A stretch of 64,000 bases of DNA from Manis javanica. Its lineage: Eukaryota; Chordata; Mammalia; Pholidota; Manidae. Positions within the stretch are counted from its first letter, which is position 1; each line of letters starts with the position of its first letter. Positions 47,825 through 58,929 of the stretch are shown here, one piece after another. The position numbers and the translations under genes are program-made. The stretch lies in contig NC_133156.1 of assembly GCF_040802235.1 (NCBI RefSeq), forward strand, positions 24,261,343-24,325,342, given 5' to 3'. The notes under the pieces are model-generated. The model searched no databases and had not been told where the DNA came from. It was given only the letters and a program-made list of their open reading frames with translations.

Positions 47825-48105
47825 TAATCCTAATGGAAACTGGAAATAAGACTATAAACCCCAAAACAATATTTAAAAATCATATGAATATAAGAATTGT
47901 TAATATAAGACTACCAGAAGAAATACAAGCTATTCAAACTCTAAAAAACTTTATTTACCAGCACCAATTATGTGGCAAGCACTATTTTACATGTTTCCCA
48001 TACATTCTTTGTTTCTCACAACCCTATAGTGTAGTACTTAGAAATTTCAAAAACTTTTTTCATCAGTGACACTCACTTCATTTTAACACTGCTCTCCCCA
48101 TTAGT
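47825..48105. other. Short unassigned spacer
   Basis: AT-rich sequence between two copies of the same ERV family. No gene. Confidence 0.4.
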
Positions 48106-49272
48106 AGGTCTAATTCCAGGGGGAAAAATCCCAGAGTAAAGTACTTTTGAAACTGAAATGAGCAAAGGGAGAAATAAAGTGAAAGGAACCCGTTTATATC
48201 TTACAAGCAGTCATCCCACATCTCTCACCACCAGGCTGCAGAAGAAGAGGCCCCACCCACGGTCTCTGGTCCAGATATGCCTTGCTCACCCTTGTAATTA
48301 CCTATTGATATGGAGATGGCCTACTTCACTCTTTGGAAACACTGGTTATGGAAATGCACTAAGGCCAGGCAAGAGATTCTGTGAAATACTGCAATTTTAC
48401 CCATAGCCCACACCCCCTGGCAGAAATCTCACCTTAAAATCTACTCATTCACCATCTTTCACAATGGCAGCTGTGCAAGGAAACTGTAGGATTGCAACCA
48501 GACTAATGACATGCAATAACAACAGCAATAAATCATGATAATCCTCAGTGGGAGGATTCAGCTAGGTTCAGAGTCCAAATTAGATTAAGACCATAGCTCC
48601 CCCAGTCCACAAGTAGTCAGTAGCTGAACAGGTAGGGAGTTCAGAGCAAACATCACTCAGAACTGCAGCCAGGGGTGGGTCCAGGCCACAGGGACTGTAG
48701 GAGGAAATAACCTCAAGAGTTATAAGGTACATGTTTTAATGACACCAGCATAGGTATATCTTATCCATCAGGTAGGATGCATGCAAGAGGGTGATCCTGT
48801 GATAGGACAGTGGCAGGAACGGAATCTCTCCTGGTCTAGTATACCAGAACTTCACCCCCCTCCCTGTGTAAGTGACAGATAGGTCAGTATAAAGGGATAC
48901 AGCAGGTACATGCACTGGCCATAAAGATAAAACAAAACTTCCCTGTAAGGTGTTCTTACCTCCTGATGTTTTGGGTACACTACCATGATCTTTGGGGGCC
49001 ACTCTGCTGTTACTCCAGGAATGCACATGAGGGTACCTTCCAGGCCTTTTCCCCAAGGTGCCAGAAGAGACAGCCATCACTGGTCCATGTGTCGAAATGT
49101 CCAGGGCCACATCTACTCAACAGAGTCTCCAGAGTTAAATGCAGTAGGGGCTGGCAGCAGGATGTTGTTCTGCTGGCCAAATCCTGGTTTCAATAACTCC
49201 TCTTTGGTTTTCACATACAGTTGTACAGGAAAGGTAGCAATGTGTGTTAGCATAACCACAGGGCTCAAGGTT
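48106..49272 (-). mobile_element. Second partial copy of the same ERV family
   Basis: An LTR (48,106-48,405, reversed) is followed by internal sequence that aligns by eye with 46,205-46,560 ('aatgacatgcaataacaacagcaat', 'gattcagctaggttc') and with 46,690-46,760 ('ccatcactggtccatgtgtcgaaatgtcc'). It also has about 400 bp (48,720-49,110) absent from the first copy, with an env-like minus-strand frame. The far end is cut off where the tRNA-Phe-primed provirus begins. Confidence 0.75.
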
Positions 49273-49521
49273 TGAAGGGCCCCCACCAGTAAGATGGCAA
49301 ACTTCCGACTTCTCTTCGGGGTCCTTGGTTCCCACCGGCGCCACCTGAAGCCCAATTACCTCTCGCTCCCCTCCCAATCCCAGCACCTAGCCAACAGCTA
49401 CCAGCCCCATAGAAGTGACACCTCAATCAATTCATGCCCCTTCCTATATAACCCAGCACCTTTCCCTAATAAAGCGGAACTCTCCGGTGAATTGCTGCTA
49501 TGTGTCGCTCCTTTCCTTTCA
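49273..49521 (+). mobile_element. 5' LTR
   Basis: TGAAGGGCCC ... CCTTTCA. A TATATAA box lies at 49,445-49,451 and AATAAA at 49,468-49,473. The very short distance between them places the poly(A) signal at or before the transcript start region, as in some gammaretroviruses. Confidence 0.93.
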
Positions 49522-49522
49522 T

Positions 49523-49540
49523 TGGTGCCGAAACCCGGGA
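49523..49540 (+). other. Primer-binding site for tRNA-Phe
   Basis: TGGTGCCGAAACCCGGGA is an exact 18-base complement of the vertebrate tRNA-Phe 3' end and lies one base after the LTR. Confidence 0.93.
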
Positions 49541-49653
49541 GACGGGACACCCCAACTGGGCCCCGTCTTCCCCCCGACACCAGCAGCAGCTTGCCCTCGT
49601 CCTCTTTTTCCGGCGCTGGCTCATCACACTCATCACTCCTCTCTGGCCTTTAG

Positions 49654-49659
49654 GTAAGT
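49654..49659 (+). promoter_or_regulatory. Candidate major splice donor
   Basis: TTTAG|GTAAGT lies about 130 bp past the LTR, where retroviruses place the donor used for env mRNA. Confidence 0.55.
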
Positions 49660-49672
49660 TTTCCCCCCCGGA

Positions 49673-50152
49673 GTGGGCCACTCTTCCCCGAGCTATCGCA
49701 GTGCCATTGACCGTGATCGTCCGGCAAGGCCCTGACGCTCGGGGATGAGGAGGGAACTCTCCCCGCCTCAGGCCTTCACGGCTGCGGCGGACCCTCAGGC
49801 CCCTCCTCCAACAGCCATAAATCCCCGCCTCAAGCCTTTACGGCTGCGGTGGACGCTCAGGCCCCTCCTCTGACAGTCATAAACGCATTCACCGTCCCTT
49901 CCATCAGTGCTGAAACTTTTTAAGCAAAATTGACCCGGGGTGGGCCACTCTTCTCCGAGCTATCGCAGTGCCATTGACCGTGATCCTCCGGCAAGTCCCT
50001 GACGCTCGGGGACGAGGAGGGAACTCTCCCCACCTCAGGCCTTCACGGCTGCGGCGGACCCTCAGGCCCCTCCTCCAACAGCCATAAATCCCCGCCTCAG
50101 GCCTTCACGGCTGTGGCAGACTCTCAACCCCCCCCCTCCAACAGCCATAAAC
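49673..50152 (+). repeat. Leader tandem duplication, about 267-bp period
   Basis: GTGGGCCACTCTTC... begins at 49,673 and again at 49,940 and continues alike for over 150 bp. Nested within are shorter copies of 'cgcctcaggccttcacggctg'. It lengthens the leader to about 910 bp. Confidence 0.88.
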
Positions 50153-50432
50153 GAGGTGACTCCTTTGCGGATGAGAACGCTCCCTTCCCCCCACCCCTTC
50201 TGCTCTGTCCGCCGAAAACGCCTAGCGCTAGGTACCTTGTGACTCTGGCACTCTGCCTTCTTAGGGAAGTCTGGGTGACGACCCACACTTTCTAAGAAAT
50301 TCCGACTCGTATACGAGTTTCCGCAGACCACCAAGGATCATCGGGGACGCCCTTTGTCTCCTTGTGGTCTGCTTCCTGTCCGAGGATCTCCATTCATCTT
50401 CCCCTGTTTGTCTCCTTCTCGGTCCTTTAGCC

Positions 50433-51800
50433 ATGGGAGCCTCCTCATCCCTCTCTGAAAGTTCACCTCTTGAATGCCTGCTTAAGCATCTGGCTACCCT
50501 CTCCCTGACGCCTGATATAAAACCAAAACTTCTCCGTAAATATTGCTCCCAAGATTGGCAGACATACCCCCTAGACAATAACAACCAATGGCCTGCAGGG
50601 GGAACTCTTGATCCTAATATCACTCGCGATCTCTTTAACTACTGCCAGAGCCTGAAAAAATGGAAGAAGATTCCCTATATCGAAGCTTTCTGCCTCCTCC
50701 TCTCCCCGCCCCCTCCCAAGTTCTCCTAGCCTGCAAGCCGCTGCCCCCACAGAAGCCTCCCGTTCACTCCCTTCCCCTTCTTCTCCTACAACAGCCCTTG
50801 TCCCTTCCTCCCCCACCATCTCCTCCCCATCTCACCTCCTCTGCCTTCGTCCCCTGCAGATTAAGCCTGAGCCTTTCAGCCCCCCTTTAACTAGGTTCCA
50901 GGGGCCTCCTCCATCTTTGCCCTCATCACCTGTTTCTCCCCTGTTAGGGACTGCCTTTGTCTTCTCACATGTTTGTAGGGAGAATGAGAAAGCACCTTCC
51001 CCCATGTCTGAACGCAGCATGAGAAAGCACAAGCTAGAGAACAACCGGTGCAGTCCTTGGAAGTTATCTGTCCACAAAAACATATCTTGTCCTTGAAGAC
51101 GAGCCAAGACTCCTCACTCTGAAAATAGGGAGACCTTGAAGATGTGTAGAAACACCGCCCCTGCTTCTAGCTATGCCCTTCCCCCACTTGCCGATGTGCA
51201 GGAATAGAGAACAACGTATTCCATAAACAATTAACTGGAGCCCTGCTGTAGCTCAGTTAGTAGAGCATGGGACTCTTAACCTCAGAGTCATGAGTTCAAG
51301 CCCAACTAAAGCAGCAGAGGCAAGCAGCTGGGCTGCAGGCTGGCAACACGTGGGTCTGATTCTATCTTTATTTTCTTTGCCCCCCTTCCGCACTTCAGGA
51401 CCTGCTTGAATAGGTGCAGCTAGACCACGTCACTCCCCCACAGACTGAGCCAGAACCCTTCAGTCCCCCTCAGACTTAGTCCCGAGAACCTCCCAAAATT
51501 ATCGCCCCCCTCCTGGAGGTAGCAGGATCCAAAGGCATTTAAGAGATTTAGCCCAACTAGAGAAATGCCTAAGTTCCTTTTCCACTGATCCCACGACATA
51601 TATCAGGGAGTTTCAATAGACCCTCCAGTCTTACAGCCTCACGCATCATGACATTTTCATGCTCCTGGCCAATACTCTCCTCCCTGAAAAGCGTAGACGA
51701 GTTTGGGACTTCGCACAAACGCACGCTACCGAAACCCACAGGACTGACCCCACCTATCCCCATGGCCCCACTGCTGTCCCCGAACAAGACCCACACTGGA
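50433..51800 (+). pseudogene. ERV gag remnant
   Basis: Gag is the structural polyprotein of the virion. The start ATG at 50,433 is followed by Gly (M-G-A-S-S-S), a myristoylation-type matrix N-terminus. The matrix frame runs to 50,729, then a frameshift leads into a proline-rich linker (to about 50,890). After a ~500-bp disturbed stretch containing a tRNA-like sequence, a capsid-like segment follows (51,530-51,800: R-D-L-A-Q-L-E-K-C, Y-I-R-E-F, L-L-P-E-K-R-R-R-V-W) with an internal stop at about 51,615. Nucleocapsid zinc knuckles are absent. Confidence 0.75.
51242..51318 (+). tRNA. tRNA-Lys(CTT)-like pseudogene inside ERV gag
   Basis: Acceptor-like CCTGCTG pairs with CAGCAGA at six of seven positions. 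The D-arm TAGCTCAGTTAGTAGAGCA and the anticodon loop CTCTTAA (51,273-51,279, anticodon CTT) match tRNA-Lys well. The anticodon stem TGGGA/CCTCA has a mismatch, the T-stem hardly pairs, and there are extra bases before the 3' acceptor strand. It is therefore a pseudogene or the head of a tRNA-derived SINE. No clear A-tail or target duplication was found. Confidence 0.6.
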
Positions 51801-51839
51801 ATTATAACACTGCCCCTCCGTAGCTCTATGTCTCTATCA

Positions 51840-53050
51840 AATTACGTGACCCCTCCCAGTATATCTGTCAGGCCCAATACCCCCTAACCACTTCAGCCCT
51901 CATAGGTCTCCAACCCATCATTCAAGATCTCTTAAACATAAATTACCTCAGATCCACTCACTCCCCATTTAATACCCCCATATTAGCTGTTAAAAAAACC
52001 AACAGATCTTTCCGCCTTGTCCAAGACCTTTGCCTCATCAACATAGCCATTGTCCCTATCTATCCCTTAGTTCCAAATCCATACAGCCTTAGCATCCCAC
52101 TTCTCAGTCCTAGATCTCAAGGACCCATTTTTCTATCCCTCTAGACCCCAGCTCCCAAGATTTTTTCATCTTCACCTGGACGGACCCATACACAAGACAT
52201 TCTGAACAACTCACTTGGACAGTTTTGCCACAAAGCTTCCGAGATAGTCCCCATATTTTTAGACAGGTCCTAGCTCAGGACCTCAAACAGTTTCATCATG
52301 ATCACTCCAAGTCCACCTTATTATAATACATAGACAATCTTCTACTCTGCAGTCTCTCATGGGAACAGTCTCAACATGACACTGCCTCCCTACTTAACCT
52401 TCTAGCTTCCAAAAGTTACCGCGTATCCCCCGTCAAAGCTCAAATCTCTTCCCCTTCTGTCACTTACCTCAGATTCCTTCTATCTCAACAAAGAAAGTCC
52501 ATTACCTTAGACAGAAAATGGCTCCTCTCTGACCTGCCCATTCCCAAAACCAAGACAGAAATCCTTTCCTTTCTAGGCCTGGCTAGATATTTTAGAGCGT
52601 AGATCCCTAACTTCTCCCTGCTCCCTGTTGGCAAGACCCCTATACGACCTCAGCAAGAGCCCCCCCTAAAAAACCATTATCCTCCTCACCCCGACACTCC
52701 TTCATTAAGCTCCATCAAGCCCTTGTGGAAGCCCCAGCTCTCCATCTTCCTGATTTGTCAAAGCCCTTCTCATTATACATTCATGAGAGGTCCAGTCAAG
52801 CTCTAGGAGTCCTAGGCCAATATTATGGCCCATCCTTTGCCCCAGTAGCTTATCTCTCCAAGCAATTAGACCCCACAGTTCAGAGATGGGCCCCCTGCCT
52901 ACGAGCATTAGCCGCTAGACAGCTCTTGCAGAAGGCAGCTCATAGACTGACATTCAGGGCACCCCTTACCATTCTGTCCCCACATCACCTAAAAGATCTC
53001 TTAACCTACAAAAGTTTACAGACTCTCCCTCCCTCCAGACTCCTGACCTT
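51840..53050 (+). pseudogene. ERV pol remnant (RT and start of RNase H)
   Basis: Reverse transcriptase fingers/palm text is readable: Q-D-L-L-N...L-A-V-K-K...R-L-V-Q-D-L (about 51,925-52,035) and L-P-Q-S-F-R-D-S-P-H (about 52,230). The YxDD box at 52,327-52,338 reads Y-I-D-N and is preceded by a stop, so the second catalytic aspartate is lost. A connection region follows (F-L-G-L-A-R-Y-F-R, 52,570). Then comes a frame (52,725-53,050) with S-Q-A-L-G-V-L and V-A-Y-L-S-K-Q-L-D-P, the start of RNase H. At about 53,050-53,105 it runs directly into env, so the rest of RNase H and integrase are deleted. Confidence 0.82.
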
Positions 53051-53106
53051 ACTGTCCTCTTTCCTCCAAAATCCCGTTCACCCCCTTTGCCATCCATACC
53101 CAAATC

Positions 53107-54777
53107 ATGACTTTTTCCTCCTTTACTGCTCTCTTGCTTTTTTCCCTCATTCCTATTGTCTTCCCCGCCACCCCAGCCTCCTTTGTATGGCGATTCAAAG
53201 TCAGACAAACTTACACACAGCATCAAACAAAAGTTACTGCCCTCATTGCCACACCAGACTGCCCTCTGAAAAGCTGCTCTGAGCCTTTATACCTCCACTT
53301 TCCTCCCTCCACTGAAGTGTTCACTAGCAGCTACCCTTATTCTCCCTACCTCTGCTTCCTCTATGACCAAAAACAAGCCTATTGCAGGTGATGGCCAGAC
53401 ACCTACAGGCGATGTCCCTACTGGTCTTGCACCATTCACTACATGAGTAACTTCCAGTACCCACAGTATTACTCCTCCAACCATTTCATGAAATATTCCA
53501 ACAGCTCATTCTCCTTATCAATCCCAGATCCTGGGACTCTCGATGGGCTGCCAGAGTCACAGCCTCAGTTTACTACGGGGGGGTTCCTCGACCCCACGGT
53601 ACCCTTCATATCTCTTAAAAGTATGTTCCCTCTCATTCCCAGATCTCTCAAGTTGCATCAGATAGCAGACATTCCGAAAAAGTCATTATCCAAACTCTTG
53701 ATGGCGCCTCTTCATCTTCTTATCCCCGCCCCTCTTCCCATTTCTCCTACTCTTCATTACAGCTCATTCAGGACACCACCATCTTTCTCAACCACACCCT
53801 TAACACCACCAATTGTTTCTTGTGCACATCACTACAGCGCCCACTGCTGGCCGCCGTGCCCCTTAATATTTCCAACTACTCCTTCCATGCAGAAAGACAA
53901 CCCCTCTGCCCTCTGGCACGCATACCCCTATGGGAACCAGAATACACAGATAATCTCACCATCCACCACTGTGTAAGCCCAACTCCACCGCCCTCCAGCG
54001 CACTTCACTGCCTCTCTATCTACACCCCTACCTCCGGCTCTAAGAGTTTTACACAACCGGGACACTTCTTTTAGTGTAATGGCAGTCTTTTCAACTCACT
54101 GCCTCTCAACTCCGATACACCCTGCATTCTCATCACCCTAATCCCACAGTTAACACTTTACAGCAAGGCAGAATTTCTTGAGCTCCAACCTCCCTTGCCC
54201 TCATGCACAAAAAGAGCTGCATTCCTTCCCATCATGGTCAGGGTTTTTGGGAGAAGCCTTGGGTCACTCTGTATGGGCAGTTAGAGATCTCAATGCCAAA
54301 CTTGAGGAAGCCCTGACATCCACTGCCGATTCCCTAGCCTCTCTCCAAAGACAGGTCACTTCGCTAGCTAAAGTCACCCTTCAAAACCGGCGGGCCCTAG
54401 ATCTGCTTACAGCCAAGAAAGGCGGCACCTGTGTCTTCCTCTGGGAAGAGTGCTGCTATTACATCAACGAATCCGGCATTGTAGAAACTGACATTACCAA
54501 ACTCACTGACCTTGCCTCCAGTCTCCACTCTGCTTCCAATTCCAACCCATTCTCGTCAATACTAACAAACCCCCTCCTCACCTGGCTCTGGCCCATTGCA
54601 GGCCCCATAATAATCATTCTTCTCACCTGTCTCTTCTTACCCTGTATAATAAAGTTCATCAAATCCCAAGTCAGAAAAATCTCTAATCAAGCTTTCAACC
54701 AGCTTTTACTCAGGAACTACCAGCTTCTGGCCACAGAAGATCCCTCACCCTCACGTGACCTCCTCACCACATGCTGA
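53107..54777 (+). pseudogene. ERV env remnant (SU and TM)
   Basis: Env would mediate receptor binding and membrane fusion. The ATG at 53,107 opens a hydrophobic signal peptide (F-T-A-L-L-L-F-S-L-I-P-I-V), followed by an SU body broken by a stop at 53,389 and by frame changes (pieces 53,107-53,391, 53,443-53,976, 53,820-54,074). The TM frame 54,178-54,777 is long and open. It has a heptad-repeat helix, a segment of the immunosuppressive-domain type, a C-x6-C-C motif (C-V-F-L-W-E-E-C-C), a membrane anchor around residues 135-160 and a ~35-residue tail. The cleavage-site/fusion-peptide region (54,190-54,260) is frameshifted. It is gammaretroviral in type and cannot give a full protein. Confidence 0.85.
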
Positions 54778-55039
54778 GATGGACCCCTCTCTCCACTGAA
54801 AACTGTTCCTGGAAACAATGGCCGCAGTCGCCTGGCTCCTGACACCCATATCCTCTTGGCCAACCTATGGTTACAGGGAACCTTCATTGATTTCCAAACC
54901 TGAAGAAGTCCACATCGACTCATCCTTACTGTGGAGAGTCCTATCAACCCTTTCCTCCCAATCCTCAAGCCCTCACTCCCTTCTCTGCCCCTGTTCAGCA
55001 GGAAGCAGCCAGAGAGAAAGCAACGTCCACAAACCCATA

Positions 55040-55056
55040 GAGGAGAAAGGGGGGAA
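55040..55056 (+). other. Polypurine tract
   Basis: GAGGAGAAAGGGGGGAA directly precedes the 3' LTR, as in gammaretroviruses. Confidence 0.88.
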
Positions 55057-55312
55057 TGAAGGGTCCCCACCAGTAAGATGGCAAACTTCCGGCTTCTTTT
55101 CAGGGTCCTCAGTTCCCCCCGGCACCACCTGAAGCCCAATCACCTCTCGCCCCCCTCCCAATCCCAGCACCTAGCCAACAGCCAACAGCCACCAGCCCCG
55201 TAGAAGTGACACCTCAATCAATCCATGCCCCTTCCTATATAACCCAGCACCTTTCCCTAATAAAGCGGAACTCTCCGGTGAATTGCTGCTGTGTGTCGCT
55301 CCTTTCCTTTCA
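55057..55312 (+). mobile_element. 3' LTR
   Basis: Partner of 49,273-49,521, with the same TATA box and poly(A) signal. It has a 7-bp duplication ('aacagcc') not in the 5' copy. The flanking bases (aaaac) do not match the left flank (aggtt). Confidence 0.92.
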
Positions 55313-55435
55313 AAAACTAAAACTATCTGTTTGCTGCCTTTCAACATTTATTTTATGATTTGACAAGATTTATGATTATATTTTCCAACTAAACAATGAA
55401 TAGTACCAAAATTATTCATTTATTGGAATACTGTC

Positions 55436-55799
55436 TGTGGGTGAAACTGTAATATTTCCAGAATATCTCACCTGGCTTTAGTATATCTGCATATCAATAG
55501 GCATTCAGAGGTGGAAAGAAGTATGGCTTTAGTGCATTTGCATCTTTCCTCAGGGGTGGAGAAGTTCATCTCCATATCAGTGGGTAATTATGGAGGTAAT
55601 TACGGAGACAACAGAGGGCTTATCTGTACCTGAGAGGTGAGGGGGAGGGCCGGTGTTGTGGCTGCTTGAGCAAGAGTGAGAGATGGGCTGGACTGCAGTT
55701 TTGTAAGCAATAAACGGGTTTTAAACTTTATTTCTCCCTTTGACTGATTTTGGTTTTTAGAGGTATTTTGCCCCGGGATTTCCTTTCCCCAGACTTACA
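55436..55799 (+). mobile_element. Solo LTR with CTGTC target duplication
   Basis: TGTGGGTGAAACTG ... CAGACTTACA, flanked by CTGTC at 55,431-55,435 and 55,800-55,804. It has a poly(A) signal GCAATAAACGGG at about 55,708. It belongs to the same family as the minus-strand provirus at 45.9-47.8 kb. Confidence 0.9.
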
Positions 55800-55804
55800 C
55801 TGTC

Positions 55805-56891
55805 TTAAAATTAATTTTGAATCTAGGAGACTTTGATAGTCACAGAAATAGGGGGGTCAGATTGAAGTGCTGATCTGAGAGATAAAAGATAAAATTTGGT
55901 GTGAAAGTGAGTGTTCAAGCTGCTGAATACGTCAGGATGCAGTTAAAATATGGTCTGGAACTCAAGTGAGGCATTATGGCTCGAGATGTTGATTCAGAAA
56001 TCATGACCTCCAGAGGAGGCTCTTGAAACCTGGGCACACTAATTGAGTTCAGAGATCATACTGAGGCCTGGGTCTGCATTTAGAGGTCTTCAACCAGCTG
56101 AGGAGGCAGGTAGTACATCATTAATCTTTGTTCATACCCTCAAGAGATACATGATAGTTTTCTAATTTTACAGACAAGTCAATTGAGGCTGAGAGAGATG
56201 ACTTCTATACAAAGTTGTCTACTTAATAGTTGGTGATCTGGTACATGAGACCCTGTCTTTATGACTCCAAAGCCTGTAGTGGCCCATTTTATCTCCCTGC
56301 TTACAGGAGGTAAATGCGCATTTCACTAAGGAGGAAGTCCTTGCAATTTTAGAGTGCGTGGTGGCTTGTGGATGGCTGGGTTTTAGTTCTGCTGCCATCA
56401 GGATGGCGGTGGGAAGCGCCGTGCTGGGGGCTGGGTGTCTGCGAGGAAGAGCAGTGATGGAGTGCAGTCACTCTGGAGTCCCACTTCATTAAAAGGAAGA
56501 CAGGAGGAGCTTAAAGGACCAAAAATTTTATTTCTTTGGTTTTGGGGCAATGGTGCACAAAGGCCTAAGTAAATTTCAGGAAAAGAAGGATGGGAGGACA
56601 GGGTCATGAGAGTGAAATTGCATCAGGAGCACCAGGGAGGGTGATGCCTGTTAAGAGCTAGAATGCTGCATGAAAGACAGAGTGGATGCACTATTTTAAA
56701 GAGAAAAGTGACATTAGGGATGCTAAGCAGTTAGGCTGACTCCTGAGAAGGTGTGTGTGAGGTGTTGGAGGTTGGAATCTTGAGGATAATCTATAAAGGC
56801 AGTGGAGTCAATGTGGTGAATTATTAAGCTTTTTTAATGGCTAATAATTAGAGAGAGTATTTATCATTTTAAAGTAATGGTAATTTCAATT
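55805..56891. other. Intergenic with a MIR remnant
   Basis: 56,165-56,290 carries MIR-like text ('ttttacagacaagtcaattgaggctgag'). No gene was recognised. Confidence 0.4.
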
Positions 56892-57208
56892 TGTAAGAGT
56901 AAGGTTGGAGGCACCAGAGGGAGGGGTGAGCAAGTCAGACACTGATGACCTGCCACCAAAGTCCCCGGCTGCTGCCCCCTCCCAACCTGAAAAATGTGCC
57001 TTAGGCTAGCCAATCCTCGCAGCTGTAAATCTAAGCTCTGCCTCTCTCTACCTTCTTTAAAAACTCAGTGCCTGCCCTGCTGAGCATGACTTCTCTGGCC
57101 TGTGATAACCAGACCAGAGAATATCACCCAGGAATTGCACTCAAATAAACTGCCTGGCCCTTTGTTACCTCTCCGTGCCTGCTTATTTTGGCTAGAATTT
57201 ATCTTACA
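56892..57208 (+). mobile_element. LTR-like element
   Basis: TGTAAGAGTAAGG ... ATCTTACA, with TTTAAAAACTCAG as a TATA-like box and CAAATAAACTGCC as the poly(A) signal. The length (317 bp) suits an LTR. No target duplication was seen. Confidence 0.6.
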
Positions 57209-57439
57209 GTAAGTTGTGAAGAAACTTTTTTTTAATGAGTCACATTGAAATACATTTCTATAGATGAAATGCTATAATCCTGAAAATAAGGTTATTACTA
57301 ATAATAAGTTATACTAAGATGAAACGTCTGAATCAGTTTAAGTTGGTGCAATGTGTTCTTGCATATACAACAATAGTATTATACAAGGCAGTAAGAGTAG
57401 TATGACTCTGTTCTGGCCTCCTGGACCTGATTCCAGTGT

Positions 57440-58160
57440 GTGCATGTGTGCGCACACACAACACCAAGCAATTCTTGAACACAAGCAAGGTGTGGGAGAA
57501 CTCAATTCTGATACTGTCTGCCTGGAGAAGGCACCAGATTCCCCACGTTAAGGGCTTCATCCTACAAAAGTGCCCTCCACCCCCAACGCCAGACCCTGGT
57601 TGCAAGCCCCAGGCTGTTCCCTGTGCTTCTGACCTTCTGGCTACAGATTGGAGGTTCCCACAACCTCGCCCTTAGTCAATTAATTTGCTAGAGCTGCTCA
57701 TAGAACTCAGGAAAACACTTCTTTTACCAGAGGATGTGGTAAAGGATACAAGGTAACAGCCACATGAAGAGATACATAGGGCAAGGGTCAAATAAAGAAG
57801 CTTCTATCTTTGTGGAGCTCGTGGCCTGGCTTGGTGGCACATGAAGGTGTTCGGGTTCCCCAAGCATAGAAGGTCTTTGCAACAGAACAGCAGAATCCAA
57901 GACAGTGATAAGCTCTTCTCAGGGGGTTTTGTGAGGGCTTTGCACAGACTGAATGGACTAAATTATTGGCCATTGGCTGATTCGGCCTCCAGCCCCTACC
58001 CTTGGATGGGGCCCAAAAGTCTCACTAACATGACAAAGAGCCCATTAATCTTTAAGACTGAAGTGTTTTCAGTAACTATGAAGACCAAATATTCCTGGGA
58101 AATATATATTTGGTCATACAAATGACCAAATATGTATTTCTTATGAATCATATCACAGTA
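57440..58160 (-). repeat. Old LTR-type repeat, copy 1
   Basis: It shares a long series of words with 58,930-59,752: 'caacaccaagcaattcttg', 'aatttgctagagctgctcatagaactcagg', 'taacagccacatgaagagatac', 'ccattggctgattc' and 'gaccaaatat'. Reversed, it begins TGTGATATGATTCATAAGAAAT. It is a widespread mammalian LTR-type family; I cannot give the subfamily name. Confidence 0.65.
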
Positions 58161-58929
58161 AAGAACAGGGAAAGTATGTTGTGTTTCACTTATTTCAATT
58201 ATCATTTTGCAGTGGAGAATAAATATAAATAATGCCATTAACTATGTATATAAGCTTTTCCCATATTAGTGAAGTATTGCTATTTTTTATTTTATTGTCA
58301 TTGTTTTATCCATTTTCCTTTGCAGCATGGCTTTATACATAACTTCACCAGTGATATAAATGCAAAAATGACTTTTTATATTCTCTTATTTACTATTAAG
58401 CAGAAATCAAAGAACAATCTGCAGAAGAGGGTGCTGAAGCAGAAGTGGACAGCTGCAAACAGCCAGCTCCCATTCTTCAGCATTCTGTGTCTGCGGAATC
58501 TGCAAGCTTCCTGGTCTCTGTTGGTGTACAAGCCAAAATCAGGTTACAGAACATTTGAGTGCAGCTGGATTGAAGACTAGTAACTAGGGGAAGGGCAATT
58601 GACTGTAAATAAAATTCGGAGAGCTTAGCACAAAACTCTGGATGGAATCTTGCTATTCAGTAGTTTTAAATTTAAAGTGATACCTCTGTGTGTACTTGGG
58701 GTAAAGTGTGTCTGGGGGCTTAGGTGGTTGTAGGACAGAGTAATAATCTGACACGTTTCTCTCCTCTCCTCAGACAAGAACAGAATTATTACCAGTATGT
58801 TGTTCTAGCAGAAGAAATAACTAAGCTTTTACCATAAAGATTGATTTTTTTATATTTATCTGTAAAATTAAGTCTATAGTCTTGTTCCTACTAAATGGGT
58901 TCTGGACCTCATTCCGAAGTTGGGTGTTG
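58161..58929. other. Stretch without recognised gene
   Basis: AT-rich. The 103-codon frame at 58,269 lacks motifs. Confidence 0.35.

Larger units (their letters stand above)
49273..55312 (+). mobile_element. tRNA-Phe-primed ERV (HERV-F/H-like), internally deleted provirus
   Basis: A gammaretrovirus-like provirus with both LTRs, primer site, leader, gag, pol and env in order, 6.04 kb instead of the usual 8-9 kb. Missing parts: the nucleocapsid end of gag, protease and the N-terminus of RT (junction about 51,810-51,840), and most of RNase H with all of integrase (junction about 53,050-53,105). Remaining genes carry stops and frameshifts. LTRs differ at about 14 of 249 aligned positions plus a 7-bp indel, counted by eye, pointing to an insertion of the order of ten million years old at ordinary mammalian rates. 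No target duplication is visible. Confidence 0.92.

Noticed and set aside
49294..49653. Open frame across the ERV LTR and primer site
   Set aside because: LTR, PBS and leader are non-coding; the frame spans them by chance.
49673..50152. Repeats with regular spacing considered as a CRISPR-like array
   Set aside because: Repeat length, spacing and retroviral leader context do not fit, and this is mammalian nuclear DNA.
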